In this document: one piece after another, positions 44,723 through 55,310 of the stretch
Layout: every line of letters starts with the position of its first letter
How positions within the stretch are numbered: position 1 is the first letter of the stretch
Source of the DNA: Nemophila menziesii
Taxonomy: Eukaryota; Streptophyta; Magnoliopsida; Boraginales; Hydrophyllaceae
Assembly: GCA_029959085.1 (NCBI GenBank)
Contig: JARWIR010000016.1
Coordinates: 5,687,441-5,751,440 of the forward strand
DNA length: 64,000 nucleotides
Direction of reading: 5' to 3'
The notes under the pieces: generated by a model
Seen by the model: the letters and a program-made list of their open reading frames with translations, nothing else
Databases searched by the model: none
Told to the model about the DNA's origin: nothing
Translations under genes and position numbers: made by a program

Positions 44723-46251
44723 GATGTCTCCTCATTTGTGATATATTTATGTTAAGATGAGTCATCATTTTTAGTGATTTAGAAGTCATTAATGTCGATT
44801 CTCTTGAGTAATAGTGCACTTTCCTATTTTGAGTCTTGATTTAGTAAAATAATATTTTTAGAGCATATTGGGTTTAATTGTTTATTTAGTGTGAAGCTTT
44901 AAAGATAATTATGGAGACTAATTAGAGTCCAAGTCAAAGACTACAACTTATGGAAAGAGATTAGCATGGTAATTGGAGATAAGGAAACAAAAGCTAAAAA
45001 TATGGAAAAGGAAAAGCTGCCTAAATCTGAGATTCTGCAGCACACGCCTAAAGAAGTGGTATTTACTCCTACAAGGAAGCCGATTTTGGTAATTTCCTTT
45101 CATAGGGACGTAGATAATTCTGTGAGGATTCTTTTGGTATCTTATGGAGCTCAAACCGACCAATAACGAAGAAGATATGCTCAAACCGGTCCAACAGTGT
45201 TTATCTTTATTTCCATACGAATTTGAGTTGGGCTAGGAGTCCAATACTTTATCTCTTCCTCAAGAAAACGAATTAGGTCTTCTAAACACCTATAAATACA
45301 CCCTTATATCACTTGTAAATCATCCTTGCCTCATAGTAACTAGTTCTTAAGGTTTTATTCTTCCAGTTTATTGTAGAGAGCAAGATGATGTCTTTTGTAA
45401 TTTCTTTTAGTTTATTTCCTTTAGGTATGAAATAAACTCCCCATAGCTTGGGTTTTGCATAATGTATAATCTATGAATTCTAATTATTCTATCTAAGTTT
45501 CTTTGGGAATTACATGTTTTAATTTGATATTAGCTACTTAATCTTATATTTGTTTATGTGTTTTGATTTATTGTCTTTCCTAGAACTGATCACTTTAGGA
45601 TTGTTTTAATAGTAGTTAGATGGTCTCCTTAACTGGGTGTTTAACTATTGAACCACCACATAATGTCTAGTGTCGATATTAGTTCTGACAAAACATGATT
45701 CTAACTAGATAGTCATTAGGGTTTGTTTTAATCACCATATCACCAATGATTGAAGTGTTTGCTTAGGGCCTTGGTAGCGCTTGATAACCCTATTCGTAAC
45801 CACGTCTTGGTTGTGCCGTAGCCCCCTTAGTCGCTCTCAAGGTCTAAGGTATGGAAATTTAGAATCCTGACTAAGTATACAAGAGCTAATATTCTCCCTT
45901 ATAAACTAGATCTAAAAGAATTAGAAGGATTAGTGCATACTAGCAAAACCTAAGCTATATTTCTCATCTCATATTCTTCGTATTTTATTTACTGTCTTTT
46001 ATTTTCTTAGTTTTAATTAGTTAATTTGAAAATTTATTCCCTTTAATTTTTTGTCTTTAATTATTTACTTCTTACTCTTTATTGTTACCTACTCGTATAA
46101 CACACTTAAGTCCCTGAGAACGAACTCAACTTACTAACTAAAACTTGCATACGTCCTGTAATACTTGCAGTACTGTGCCTGTTTAGGGTGAGAGTGCGTA
46201 GTTTTCTAAACCTAATTTTATCTTATTTTTATCACACCCTAGGCGACACCA
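44723..46251 (+). repeat. 3' LTR of the Athila-like element
   Basis: 1,529 bp, TGATGTCTCC...GACACCA. It aligns with the 5' LTR throughout, with scattered substitutions (for example GAGACATC against GAGTCATC near the start). Confidence 0.93.
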
Positions 46252-46268
46252 ACCTCCGACCACCAGTC

Positions 46269-47213
46269 TGTGAGTGAAAATATCACCGTTTAAAACAAAG
46301 TGGGAAAAACGATTTGAAAGAGACGAAAAGTAAAATCAATTTAAATGTAAACTAACTATTACAAGAATTGAAATTACAACTGAAAATCAACTTACACGGA
46401 AAGCGACACACTATTACACGGAAAAAACAGTTATCCTAGCGTTAAAAAAGATTTTCCGGCGTACCGGTATCTTCTAACAGAAAGACGACTATTACAGCTT
46501 TATCTCAGAGAAAGGGAGAAGTGTTTTTGCTTTGGTTGATTTTCGGTACGATTACAAGTGAGGAGTGAGCTCTATATATAGGGGAGGGGAAGTTCTGAAA
46601 AGCTTTGTCACTTGTAACGGACCAATCACGTCCGTGATTTCCTCCAGTAACTGATTGACTGTTATTGATTTGATTTGATTCCACACGTTTCAGCTGACTT
46701 TTAATTCCCCCACGTTTGGAATGCAAGTGTAACCGCTGGTTGACTTGTCTTTCAATCCACACGTTTTGATTGACGAGTTGACCTGCTAATGGGATAATTA
46801 TCTTGATGGGAGCGTGATTGGTGGAGCCTTGTCTTCCGTTTTCTTTTTGATTGCTTGCCAGCTTCACTACTTCACTATAAGAGCTGGACCAAAACTTGTT
46901 TCATTTTTCATTTTTTGACTCCCCAAACTCCCCACGAGCCACGAGCCACGAGCCACGAGCCACGTCCCCACGCTCCCACGCCCCACGCCGCCGCCGTCGC
47001 CGTCGCCGTCGCCGGTGCCGGTGCCGGGCCGGGCCGGGCGGGTGGGTGGTGGTGGTGGTGGTGCGCGCGTGTGGGTTAGATTATTGCTTTGCCATGTGCA
47101 TGGGTGTTGGCTTTTGAACATTGTTGAAATTACCAAGTATAATAATTGTATTATACTCCCTCCACCCACCGATGTGGGAAGTAAACTTTTGTTTACTTTT
47201 AAATATTCCAACA
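46269..47213 (-). repeat. 3' LTR of Copia-2
   Basis: On the minus strand TGTTGGAATA...TCACTCACA. The TATA box CTATATATAG is at 46572-46581. A GC-rich repeat block lies at 46932-47075. It differs from the 5' LTR at one base (CAGCTGAC against CAGCTAAC). Confidence 0.96.
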
Positions 47214-47741
47214 ATCCCCCACATATTTGAAGGTCAACAAACAGTTTGAAGAGAAGGTGATCAGGTTTCCACGACTTTCAGCGTTTGGGTGAATTGTACT
47301 TAAGTGCCAATATCTTTCGATTTGAATTGTCACGTAGTGAAGTGAGGCAACCACCGAATTCCGTTTAAAGTGAACCTAGTCTTGAACTTTAACGGTTTCC
47401 GATAGAGGCCCTCGCAACACATACTCTACCCTGCTGAAGGTTATGGTCTCCTCGAACCTCACCTTTTCGTTGGGTTCATCAAGTCCTTCTCTAAGGACCA
47501 CCCTTGTGGGCTATGAACTTTGTGGATACCTTTATTTACATTTGTTCAAGGACGTCTCCTTGACATTTTGTTTATAAAGGTTTGGGGTTTTGCTACTACC
47601 CTCGAATTCATCAAGTCCTTCTCAAAAGGACCACCATATAGGCTATGAATTCTGATTCATCAAGTCCTTCTCGAAAGGACCACCACAAGTGGCTATGAAT
47701 CCATATTGCTTTAGTTTTTATGCCATAGGGATGAATGGAGA
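47214..47741 (-). repeat. 3' untranslated part of Copia-2 with tandem repeats
   Basis: Holds three imperfect copies of a unit with 'ttcatcaagtccttctc', 'aaggaccacc' and 'ggctatgaa' (about 47470-47700), followed toward the LTR by unique sequence and the polypurine tract. It is non-coding. Confidence 0.85.
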
Positions 47742-50700
47742 TCATCTTGACTCAAGAGTCACATGTTCCCCATTAATGGGTCTCAACCCCATCCCCCTCG
47801 ACGTATCCAGAACTACTCTCCTGGGTAGGCCTTTGGTAAAAGGATCAGCGAGATTTTCTTCTGATCGTACATACTCCAAGGCTATCACACCATTCTTCAG
47901 TAACTGTTTTACTGAGCCATGTCTGATGCGTATATGTCTCTTCTTTCCATTGTAAGCACTTTGATGAGCCACTGCAATGGCTGCTTGTGAATCACAATGG
48001 ATACACACAGGTGTGGCCTTACCTTCCCAAAGAGGCACATCTGCTAAGAGACTTCTCAACCACTCAGCTTCTTGTCCAGCCATCTCTAGTGCTATAAACT
48101 CAGACTCCATGGTGGAGCGTGCTATACAAGTCTGTTTAGAGGACTTCCACGATATAGCACCTCCTCCTAAGGAGAAAACATAACCACTGGTGGAGTTAAC
48201 TTCGTCATTGTCAGAGATCCAGTTTGCATCACAGAATCCCTCAAGAACTGCAGGGAAAGAGCTGTAATGCAGTCCCAGGTCCATAGTACCTCGCAGGTAC
48301 TTTAGAAGACGACGAAGTGCAACCCAGTGGTCATTACTTGGGTTATGAGTATAGCGACTGAGTCTACTGACGGCGTAGGCAATATCGGGTCGAGTGTAGT
48401 TCATTAAGAACATCACACTACCTATGATTTTGGCATATTCATTTTGGGATACAGCATCACCAGAATTTTTAGATAAATGAATACTAGAATCATAGGGAGT
48501 ATTTACAGGTGTCACCTCAAAGGAGTCGAATTTCTTCAACATCCTTTCTACGTAATGAGACTGACTCAGGGAAATACCATTACTGCTCCTAATGATTTTT
48601 ACCCCAAGAATTACATCTGCTTCTCCCATGTCTTTCATGTCAAACTTAGAAGACAAGAAGCGTTTGGTCTCATTTATGGTATGAAGAGAAGTGCCGAAGA
48701 TGAGCATGTCATCTACATACAGGCAGATGATAGTACACTCTGATTCTCTTACTTTGGAGTAAACACAAGAGTCAGAAGTGTTGACCACAAACCCATTGGA
48801 GATAAGGGTACTATCGAGTTTTTCATACCATTTTTTGGGTGCCTGTTTTAAGCCATACAAAGACTTCTTTAACTTGCACACCTTATCCCATTGACCAGGA
48901 ACCACACACCCTTCAGGCTGGGCCATATAGATCTCTTCATCTAGGTCCCCATTCAAAAACGCAGTCTTAACATCCATCTGATGTATGACAAGTTTGTGAA
49001 TGACCGCAAGAGCGATGAGGGTCCTAATGGTGGCGATTTTGGTCACAGGGGAATAAGTGTCGAAGTAATCAAGGCCTTTCTTTTGGGTGAAACCCTTAAT
49101 GACAAGCCTAGCTTTGAATTTTTCTATTGAGCCATCAGGTCTCAACTTTTTCTTAAAAATCCATTTGCTGTTTATGGGTTTGCTGCCTTTGGGTAAGTCA
49201 GTTAATTCCCATGTATGATTACTTCTAATAGACTCAAGTTCGCTATTGATAGCTTCTTTCCAAAAACTAGCATCTACCGATCTCAAGGCATCGGTATAAG
49301 TTTTTGGGTCTTCCTCCATGAGGAGACAGGTGACAACCTGTTCACTTATCAGGTCAATGTGAAAACCTTCGGTTAAGAAGGCTGTGATAAAATCAGGTCC
49401 GAAACTGGTCTCGGTCCTATGCCTCTTACTCCTCCTAAGTTCTTCCTCAGGAATACTACTAGGCACATAGGAGGTAGAGGGGCCAGGGGCACTATCACAT
49501 AAAGGAACATTAACCTCATCAGATAAGTTACTAGAAGACAAAGAAGTATCAACAGTATGCACAGTTTTCAAAGGGAAGATGTTTTCAAAGAACTCAGCAT
49601 CTCTAGATTCAAAAACAGAGTTATCGTCTAATGATAGGAATCTATAGGCTGCACTATTCTGAGCATACCCTATGAATACAGAGTCTATTGTTTTAGGTCC
49701 AACAGTGACTGTTTTAAAATCGGGTAGTTTGACTTTAGCCAGACACCCCCACACTTTTAAAAATTCAGGTTAGGTGGGAACCCTTTCCACATCTCATATG
49801 GGGTCTTATCTAGGGATTTATGGGGTACCCTATTAAGGACATAACATGCTGATAAAACAGCTTCCCCCCACATGTTGGTTGGTAAACCTGAACTAATTAA
49901 CATGGCATTCATAGTCTCTTTAAGGGATCTATTTTTCCTCTCAGCTATGCCATTTTGTTGGGGTGTATAGGGGGCACTAAGTTCGTGGATTATCCCATTT
50001 ATTTCACAAAACTCTTTAAGTGAATTAGAACTATATTCGCCTCCTCTATCTGACCTAAGTCTTTTGATTTTACAGTCTAGTTGGTTTTCTACTTCAGCTT
50101 TGTATTTTAAAAACGCGTTTTCCGCCTCGTCTTTAGTTTTAAGGAGATACACTTTAGTGAACCTAGAGTAGTCATCTACAAAGGTTATATAGTAAAGTTT
50201 GCCTCCTCTACTAGCGGAGTTTTTAAAATCAGCTAAGTCAGAATGCACTAATTCTAGAAGTTTAGTCTTCCTCGTGGTCACAGGCTTAAAGGGTTTCTTC
50301 GCAAGTTTGGACTCTACACATATTTGACATTTGGAAAAGTAATCTATTTTATTTAGGGGAATTAGTCCAAGTTCTTTAAGCCTTTTAATAGAAGAGATAT
50401 TAAGGTGACCTAGTCTAGCATGCCAAGTGTCAATAGATTCAACGACATAAGCAAAATCAGAGGCATTCTCATTCATTGGTACAGTATTCAAAACAAATAA
50501 ACCATCAGCCATGTACCCTTTCCCCACAAACTCATCGTTTTTGGTAATAACCATTTTCCCCCCTTCAAATACAAGTTTGAGGCCTGCTTTATTAAGAAGA
50601 GCTCCGGAAACTAGGTTCCTACGGAGACTGGGGACGAAGAGAACATCATTTAACTCTAAGATCTTACCAGAAGTGAGTTTGAGAGAAACCTGTCCTTTAC

Positions 50701-51820
50701 CGAAGACCATGGCGGTGGAGGAGTCAGCCGTGTAGACAAATTCACCATTTGTTGCTTCTTCGAATTTCTTGAACATTGATCTCGTTGAGCAGAAGTGACG
50801 AGAAGCTCCAGTATCAAGGATCCACTCGGTTTTGTTCTCAATTAGGTTTACCTCGACCATTACTGCAGCGATAACCTCTTCAGTCTCGACCAGATTTGCG
50901 GCAGGTTTAGGACCTTGATCGGCTCTAAGCTTGCATTCGAAAGCCCTATGTCCTTCCTTCCCACAACAGTAGCAAGCTCCTTTGGGTTTCTGAATCTTAC
51001 CAGAGGTTTTGAACCCACCACCTTTGGAGTTGCCGCGGTTCTTGTTCCCACCAGATTTGGATTTGTTGTGGCCTTGTTGTTTACCCTTTCCTTTGAACCT
51101 GCCTTTGTTACCTTCACCAGAACTTTCAACAAGATTAGCTTTTGAGGATTGAATAGGAAAAGAGATAGACCTGTCTTTGAGTCGATTAGCCTCTTCCACT
51201 TGAATGTGGCTAATCAGCTCTTGTAGTGTCATTTCCTTCTTCTTGTGTTTCAATTGATTACGGTATTCGCTCCATGAAGGTGGAAATTTTTCTAACAAGA
51301 TATTGGCTTGGAGAACTTCGCACATTTTCATACCTTCAGCAATCACATCCGCGCAAAGGTTCTCATAGACATGGAGTTGTTCGGTCATGGGTTTTTGATC
51401 GGTGAGGCGAAAGTTGTACCAAGCCCCAGTGACATATTTTTTCTTCCCCGAATCCTCAGCCCCATATTTTTTCTCAAGTGTCTCCCATATGATCTTTGCC
51501 GATTTTTCTTTGGCAAGAAGATCAAAAATGAGGTTTGAGACATTGTTCAACATCCACCCACGAGCCATGGTGTTAGCTCGCCTAAACTTGGCTTCCAGAG
51601 CAAGATGCCTAGTCTGTTCTTCCTCAGTGGGAACCCCATTGTCCACTAAAAGTGGAGGATCCTCGTATAAAACGAAGTCCAGTTCGTACTGTTCAAGACA
51701 GATAAGGATCTTTTGTGCCCAACGTTTGTAGTTGGAACCATTAAGAGATTCCACCTGATTCACGTTGGGAAAGGCCTTTGCATTCAATGATGAAGCAACT
51801 GCCGTGTTTGGAAAAGCCAT
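47742..51820 (-). pseudogene. Copia-2 gag-pol polyprotein with one frameshift
   Basis: The ATG at 51820 opens MAFPNTAVASSLNAKAF. Gag has LNGSNYKRWAQKILICL (residues 29-45) and a zinc knuckle CYCCGKEGHRAFEC (about 284-297). Protease: WILDTGASRHFCS. Integrase: HARLGHLNISSIK, then RSDRGGEYSS and TPQQNGIAERKNR. The frame stops at 49757 with a run of five T followed by four A, then resumes one frame over at 49754 (VWGC region) and stays open for 670 codons: RT with [20 protein letters not shown] and YVDDMLIFG, and RNase H with [12 protein letters not shown] and [10 protein letters not shown]. One lost T in the homopolymer explains the break, and a sequencing error there is also possible. Otherwise about 1,357 codons of normal Copia order. 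Confidence 0.93.
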
Positions 51821-51869
51821 TAAAAAAAAACGGTGATAAGAAAAACGCTACGGAAAATCTTTTTTAAAT

Positions 51870-52814
51870 TGTGAGTGAAAATATCACCGTTTAAAACAAA
51901 GTGGGAAAAACGATTTGAAAGAGACGAAAAGTAAAATCAATTTAAATGTAAACTAACTATTACAAGAATTGAAATTACAACTGAAAATCAACTTACACGG
52001 AAAGCGACACACTATTACACGGAAAAAACAGTTATCCTAGCGTTAAAAAAGATTTTCCGGCGTACCGGTATCTTCTAACAGAAAGACGACTATTACAGCT
52101 TTATCTCAGAGAAAGGGAGAAGTGTTTTTGCTTTGGTTGATTTTCGGTACGATTACAAGTGAGGAGTGAGCTCTATATATAGGGGAGGGGAAGTTCTGAA
52201 AAGCTTTGTCACTTGTAACGGACCAATCACGTCCGTGATTTCCTCCAGTAACTGATTGACTGTTATTGATTTGATTTGATTCCACACGTTTCAGCTAACT
52301 TTTAATTCCCCCACGTTTGGAATGCAAGTGTAACCGCTGGTTGACTTGTCTTTCAATCCACACGTTTTGATTGACGAGTTGACCTGCTAATGGGATAATT
52401 ATCTTGATGGGAGCGTGATTGGTGGAGCCTTGTCTTCCGTTTTCTTTTTGATTGCTTGCCAGCTTCACTACTTCACTATAAGAGCTGGACCAAAACTTGT
52501 TTCATTTTTCATTTTTTGACTCCCCAAACTCCCCACGAGCCACGAGCCACGAGCCACGAGCCACGTCCCCACGCTCCCACGCCCCACGCCGCCGCCGTCG
52601 CCGTCGCCGTCGCCGGTGCCGGTGCCGGGCCGGGCCGGGCGGGTGGGTGGTGGTGGTGGTGGTGCGCGCGTGTGGGTTAGATTATTGCTTTGCCATGTGC
52701 ATGGGTGTTGGCTTTTGAACATTGTTGAAATTACCAAGTATAATAATTGTATTATACTCCCTCCACCCACCGATGTGGGAAGTAAACTTTTGTTTACTTT
52801 TAAATATTCCAACA
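51870..52814 (-). repeat. 5' LTR of Copia-2
   Basis: 945 bp, with the TATA box CTATATATAG (52173-52182) and the GC-rich block at 52533-52676 on its upstream side, so the block lies in U3. The bases just after the LTR (ATTTAAAAAAGATTTTCC on the minus strand) are not the usual initiator-Met primer site. Confidence 0.95.
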
Positions 52815-52860
52815 CAGTCACCGGTCACCGAAAAAAACCATAGAGTATCGGCTAAATTTG

Positions 52861-52981
52861 CTGAGTACTCCGACAAATTGCTGAGTACTCAGACAATATA
52901 CTGAGTACTCTGATAATTTTTGCTGAGTACCCCCACAATTTTGATGAGGACTCTGATAATTTTAATGAGTACTCTATAAAT
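52861..52981. repeat. Minisatellite, 20-21 bp unit with GAGTACTC core
   Basis: About six units of the form CTGAGTACTCTGACAATTTT, increasingly degenerate to the right. The core GAGTACTC is an 8-bp palindrome. The array starts shortly after Copia-2 and ends before duplicated copy 2. Confidence 0.88.
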
Positions 52982-53498
52982 GCTATAGAGTATTATTCAA
53001 AAACAATGAGTAATATGACTAAAAAAAAATTAGTTTTCAATAAATTTGATACATGAAGAACATTAATATATTGACTTCAATCGTATCAAGTTTGCAAAAT
53101 TTCAGGTGTTTTCCAAGAATTGAGAATTCTCAGTAGAGGTGTATTGTTTCCTCGTTTTTGATAAGTGAATAATTAGCCATTGTACTCCAGGGTCATATGG
53201 AGTCCGGTTTTACAAGGAGAGTTCAGATATCATTTCAGCAAGGAGAGTTTGCTCCATATACAGTTGGAAGGAAGCTCTTAGACCATATACGTAACCAAAC
53301 CTTTATCATAATCTCCATAAGCTATCTATAATTACAAATTCTCCATTTTCGTAAACTGTCAATTCTTAAATACGCATATAATAGACATGATAAAGAGGTT
53401 CCAAAAACAAAAAATAATCAAATCCAAATAAGATAATATTTACAGAATCGCTCAAAGGTCAACAGACTGATAGTAGAAGAAGTAAACAATAAATAATA

Positions 53499-53801
53499 AT
53501 ATTTTTAAAAGGATTATTTCCCAAGAAACACCTCAAGTTAGAATTAATTCCCACTCACCCAACCACTATTTTTTTGCCCATAAAAGGCACATATATTTTG
53601 TTTTTTCCTTTTCTTTCTCTTAAAAAGAGTCGTTTGAGTTATGAGAAGAATTTCATAACTCAAACTTTGAGTAATGGGAAGCTTCCCATAACTCAGATTT
53701 CGAGTGTTGGGAAGTTTCCCATAACTCATTGTTCTTTAAAAAAGACAAGGTCTTTTACGGGCAAGAGAGTAAGGTGGCAGGTGCCTATTGGGCATTAACC
53801 C
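53499..53801. mobile_element. MITE-like insertion with palindromic repeats in copy 2
   Basis: Copy 1 lacks this 300-bp stretch at the matching place (about 29160). Near its ends are GGATTATTTCCCAAGAAACA and, reverse-complemented, GGGTTAATGCCCAATAGGCA, a degenerate inverted repeat. Inside are three units of about 30 bp with 'cccataactca' and 'gagtaatggg', including the perfect 16-bp palindrome ATGGGAAGCTTCCCAT at 53674-53689. The flanks are AT-rich (ATAATAA), so the target duplication size cannot be fixed. Confidence 0.65.
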
Positions 53802-53964
53802 ATAATAAAAATCAAGATGAGACATATCAGTTATCACTTTTACATTGTAAAAACTCAGGACATGCCTCTACTTAAACAAACACTGAGATTCCTTTTCTCT
53901 AGAGGAATGCCGTTTTCATATAATACTTTAAAAACATGTAAGACAAACATGATTAAAAGCCTAA

Positions 53965-55115
53965 TTAATATTCACTCATTGAAAGTTTCATCTTTTCTTG
54001 ATAGAGTTCTAATAGCTCAGGAGCTTCTTTTTTATAACACTCCACATACTTCTTAAGAAACTTCTCTTCTGATTCTACAAGCAATGTATACAAGCTAGAA
54101 TTTTCTTTGATGAAACCTTTTAAAATCAAAACTTGGTAAACTGCACATCTGGGAATAATACTTCTGTTTAAGCTCATAGAGAGTATTAGTGAAGTGTTGA
54201 TCAACCTTGAGGAATCCCAACCAATTTCATTCACAAAAAACCTCATAATCCTATCAATCTTATCATTTGATACCATCATACACAGAGGATTGGTCACAAA
54301 TGCTGCCAAAACCTTATCCTCAGAACAACCCCATCTTTCATAAACCTCCACTCTCTTTTTCCAAGAAGACCTATTAAGCCCAATTATAGTAGAAATCCCT
54401 ATGTAAAAAGTTGATTTCACAGGATCAACACCCATTGCTTTAACCTCTTCCACAACTTCTTTAAATCTAGTATGAGGTTGGGACAATGTGTGTGGCCAAT
54501 GTATCAAAAAACGGCTAATTCTGGGCTCAGGTACACCAGTCTTTCGCAAAATTTCTATGTTAGGAAACACATTACCCTCAAAAACTTCTATCAACCGTGG
54601 ACAGCGTTTAAGTGTAACTATTGTATCTCCAACACAACCAAGTAGTTTCTTCAAGCTCTTAAATGCGGGTATAACCCTTTTGTCCAAATTCGTTGAAAAA
54701 AAATTAGGTGTAGCAACCATTATTGTGGCCAGGTCGGCTTTCAAAACATTTTGAGACAGAAAGAAATTAATCTTGGGCAAAAGGGTTTTTTTAGGATCAA
54801 ACATAGTAATTTTGGGCTTAATCCTTATCATTTGAACACTTGTGTTTCAGTAAACCCTTGGTTCTTCAAGAAAGATATAACTACATCGGGCTTGTCCGGT
54901 TTGTTAAAATTCACGTACTTGGAAGCTGAAAGCGCCCGTTCTGGTGAGAATCCACATTTATCTATGAAATAATTAACAGAAAAGGAGAGATCCTTTTCAC
55001 TTTTTGATGAGAATGATAAAAAGTGGTTGAGATGAAGAATATGCAGTTCGTGTGTTGATGAAGTTGTTAAAGAATGCTTAAAATGAGGAATAGATTTGCA
55101 AATGAAATTAAACAT
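53965..55115 (-). pseudogene. mTERF-family gene copy 2, split by a 1-bp frameshift
   Basis: Paralogue of the intact gene at 29313-30467. The first 95 codons (55115-54828) match its N-terminus, including the presumed targeting peptide. Then one A is missing from the AAAA run of the 'caagtgttcaaaatg' context, giving an early TGA. A second frame starts at an ATG that overlaps this stop (ATGA, 54831) and continues for 288 codons through the remaining mTERF helices to KLSMSEY. Many amino-acid differences from copy 1 are spread along the gene (for example LLIQRPRTL against FLIHWPHTL). It may be a pseudogene, a split gene with reinitiation, or an assembly error at a homopolymer. Confidence 0.85.
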
Positions 55116-55310
55116 TGTTAAAGTTTATGCAAATGGTATAAAGATCTCGCCTGAACTCCTCTTTTAGATTTGGTTCTCCTCTGAAACCCTAGTCGGACGC
55201 CGACGAAGCAGAGCAATGACCGATTTAGGCTTTGATTATTTAAGAGTGATACTGCTTTGCGTTTTTTTTTTTCAAACCTTACTTCATATAATTAAAACGT
55301 TATTACAAAA

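Larger units (their letters stand above)
36379..46251 (+). mobile_element. Athila-like Gypsy element with deleted RT/RNase H/integrase core
   Basis: LTRs at 36379-37908 and 44723-46251, flanked by ACCTC (36374-36378 and 46252-46256). The primer-binding site fits tRNA-Asp, as in the Athila group. Internally: a gag-protease frame fused to the last part of integrase, a tandem palindromic repeat region, a TATA-preceded second ORF, and a long non-coding 3' part. No RT, RNase H or integrase catalytic core can be found, so the element must rely on a partner. The LTRs differ at scattered positions, so the insertion is older than the two Copia elements. Confidence 0.93.
46269..52814 (-). mobile_element. 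Young, nearly intact Ty1/Copia element (Copia-2)
   Basis: Two 945-bp LTRs (46269-47213 and 51870-52814), which differ at a single base that I can find. The 5-bp duplication CAGTC flanks the element (46264-46268 and 52815-52819). On the minus strand: 5' LTR, a 49-bp leader, one long polyprotein region (51820-47742), a 3' untranslated part with repeats, the polypurine tract TGTGGGGGAT, and the 3' LTR. It landed 12 bp beyond the 3' target duplication of the Athila-like element. The only coding lesion seen is one frameshift. Confidence 0.96.

Noticed and set aside
46855..47230. Arg-, Ala- and Gly-rich frames on both strands in the Copia-2 LTRs
   Set aside because: They are translations of the GC-rich microrepeat block in the LTR; the same frames recur at 52456-52843.
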